A stretch of 64,000 nucleotides of DNA, taken from Ophiobolus disseminans. Taxonomy: Eukaryota; Ascomycota; Dothideomycetes; Pleosporales; Phaeosphaeriaceae. The notes beneath the pieces are model-generated. The model was not told the origin of the DNA. It ran no database searches and saw nothing but the letters and a program-made list of their open reading frames with translations. Shown in pieces: positions 63,177 to 64,000 of the stretch. Numbering within the stretch: the first letter of the stretch is position 1; the number at the start of each line of letters is the position of its first letter. The stretch lies in the NCBI GenBank assembly GCA_010093685.1, contig MU006217.1, forward strand, positions 458,911 to 522,910. Reading direction: 5' to 3'. A program made the position numbers and the translations under genes.

Positions 63177-64000
63177 TGTGAGGTTATGAATGTCAAGAAT
63201 GGTGTAGCATAGAGAAATGATGGAGATGAAGATATGGGGAAATTACCCGAGAAGTATCAAATTCCTTAGATCTGTGTTGCTGCGCTTCCCGTGAGGTCAT
63301 GGCGCATTTCGACGCAGGGCAACGTTGACCGGGACCCCAGAAGCGGAGATCATCAGGTTGCTACGATTGGCTGTATGCAAGGAGTGAGCGTGCGGCAAAG
63401 CAAACTGTTGACCGTCCGGGTCGAACTGCATGCTCGGCGATCCTCGCATAAGTCCCACGGATACGGCTGAGGCGGTGCTGCAGGTGCGCTTGCATCAACG
63501 TATTAGAAGACAGCCATGCGCTGACGTGTAGATCGATGCCTACAGCGTCTTCATCCTACCTGACATGTCGCAGTTTCAGCTGAATGGTCGCTGAGCTCAC
63601 CAGACTCCCTCACTCTAAAAAAGCCGGTAGAAACGTCGACAAGGCCGAGAGAAGTGTCATTGTGGCGCACTAGAGCACGCCAACGGTGTGGCACATCAGG
63701 ACGCCGGCTATACGGACGCAGTTGGCCACCTGACGGTGTCGGAAGGCTCAAGCTGACAAGTCCAGATCTCGTGAGGTAAATCTGCCTTAGGCTATGGGGG
63801 GTCTAGGATGCGATGGTTGGTTCGTCCGGTGAAGAGTTGGATATGGTGTTGGGGCAGTGAGGCGGGACATGCCACACATCAGAAGGTGCCCAGTGCTACA
63901 CAACAAGTATTGATGGGCTCATGGAAAGAACAAACATGTGAGATGGAGGATGGAATGTTTGCTGTGCGCTAGATTGTGTCGATTGGCGAGGTGGTGCTGT
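63177..64000. other. upstream flank to window end, no gene seen
   Basis: The promoter of the large disordered protein and 800 bases to the window edge. Only short frames without features are present. Confidence 0.45.

Noticed and set aside
1..64000. CRISPR arrays, operons and bacterial-type promoters
   Set aside because: No regularly spaced direct repeats occur, and the intron-rich genes show a nuclear fungal genome.

Overview
The window is nuclear DNA of a filamentous ascomycete (Pezizomycotina), most likely a Dothideomycete of the Pleosporales type. The genes are closely packed on both strands. They carry many short introns (about 45 to 105 nt) with GT(A/G)AGT-like donors and CTAAC or CTAAT branch sites. 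The gene set is also typical: a fungal CYP51, sphingolipid C9-methyltransferase, Eis1, INSIG, a fungal clathrin heavy chain, lineage-specific paralogs and small cysteine-rich secreted proteins. The class assignment is inference from this content; no species can be named. All intron positions below were read by eye from splice motifs, frame continuity and family conservation.

Layout. 1-2.1 kb: the 3' end of an unknown gene and a previously hidden two-exon gene for a 55-residue secreted protein with a knottin-like cysteine pattern. 2.1-7.2 kb: a divergent pair, the ribosome-assembly WD40 protein Rsa4 and the meiotic MutS homologue Msh4 (14 exons). 7.4-14.4 kb: five minus-strand-dominated metabolic genes (nitronate monooxygenase-like, CYP51/Erg11, a GGCT-fold membrane protein and a CYP52/CYP4-like P450). 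15.4-23.7 kb: adenine deaminase, sphingolipid C9-methyltransferase, a Tyr/Ser phosphatase and eisosome protein Eis1. 24.5-31.9 kb: clathrin heavy chain. 33.2-37.4 kb: pyruvate carboxylase. 38.1-41 kb: a Kin28/CDK7 kinase, a U1A/U2B''-type RRM protein and an intron-containing tRNA-His. 41.9-50 kb: eIF2-gamma and INSIG, interleaved with three members of a fast-evolving paralogous family, one of them apparently broken. 50.5-55.8 kb: accessory genes (SLATT-type membrane protein, two SET-domain genes of which one has two in-frame TAG codons, and a two-module cysteine-rich secreted protein). 57-64 kb: a small ORF, a Csi2-like membrane protein, the 18S rRNA-processing factor Fcf1 and a large disordered protein with a fungal N-terminal helical domain.

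The strongest unusual object is in the clathrin gene. Intron 5 (28722-30585) is 1864 nt long, while most introns in this window are 45 to 105 nt. It contains an intact same-strand reading frame (29062-30447, 461 codons). The predicted protein has the signature residues of a GIY-YIG nuclease followed by four U1/JAZ-type C2H2 zinc fingers, and it has no counterpart in clathrin. The intron interrupts one of the most conserved stretches of clathrin (codon 1321). This arrangement resembles a homing-endonuclease gene living in a nuclear spliceosomal intron.

Most of the conserved genes are housekeeping functions (ribosome assembly, translation initiation, splicing, transcription, vesicle coat, anaplerosis, sterol and sphingolipid synthesis). 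They are organised as independent fungal transcription units, several with divergent promoters, not as a metabolic cluster.
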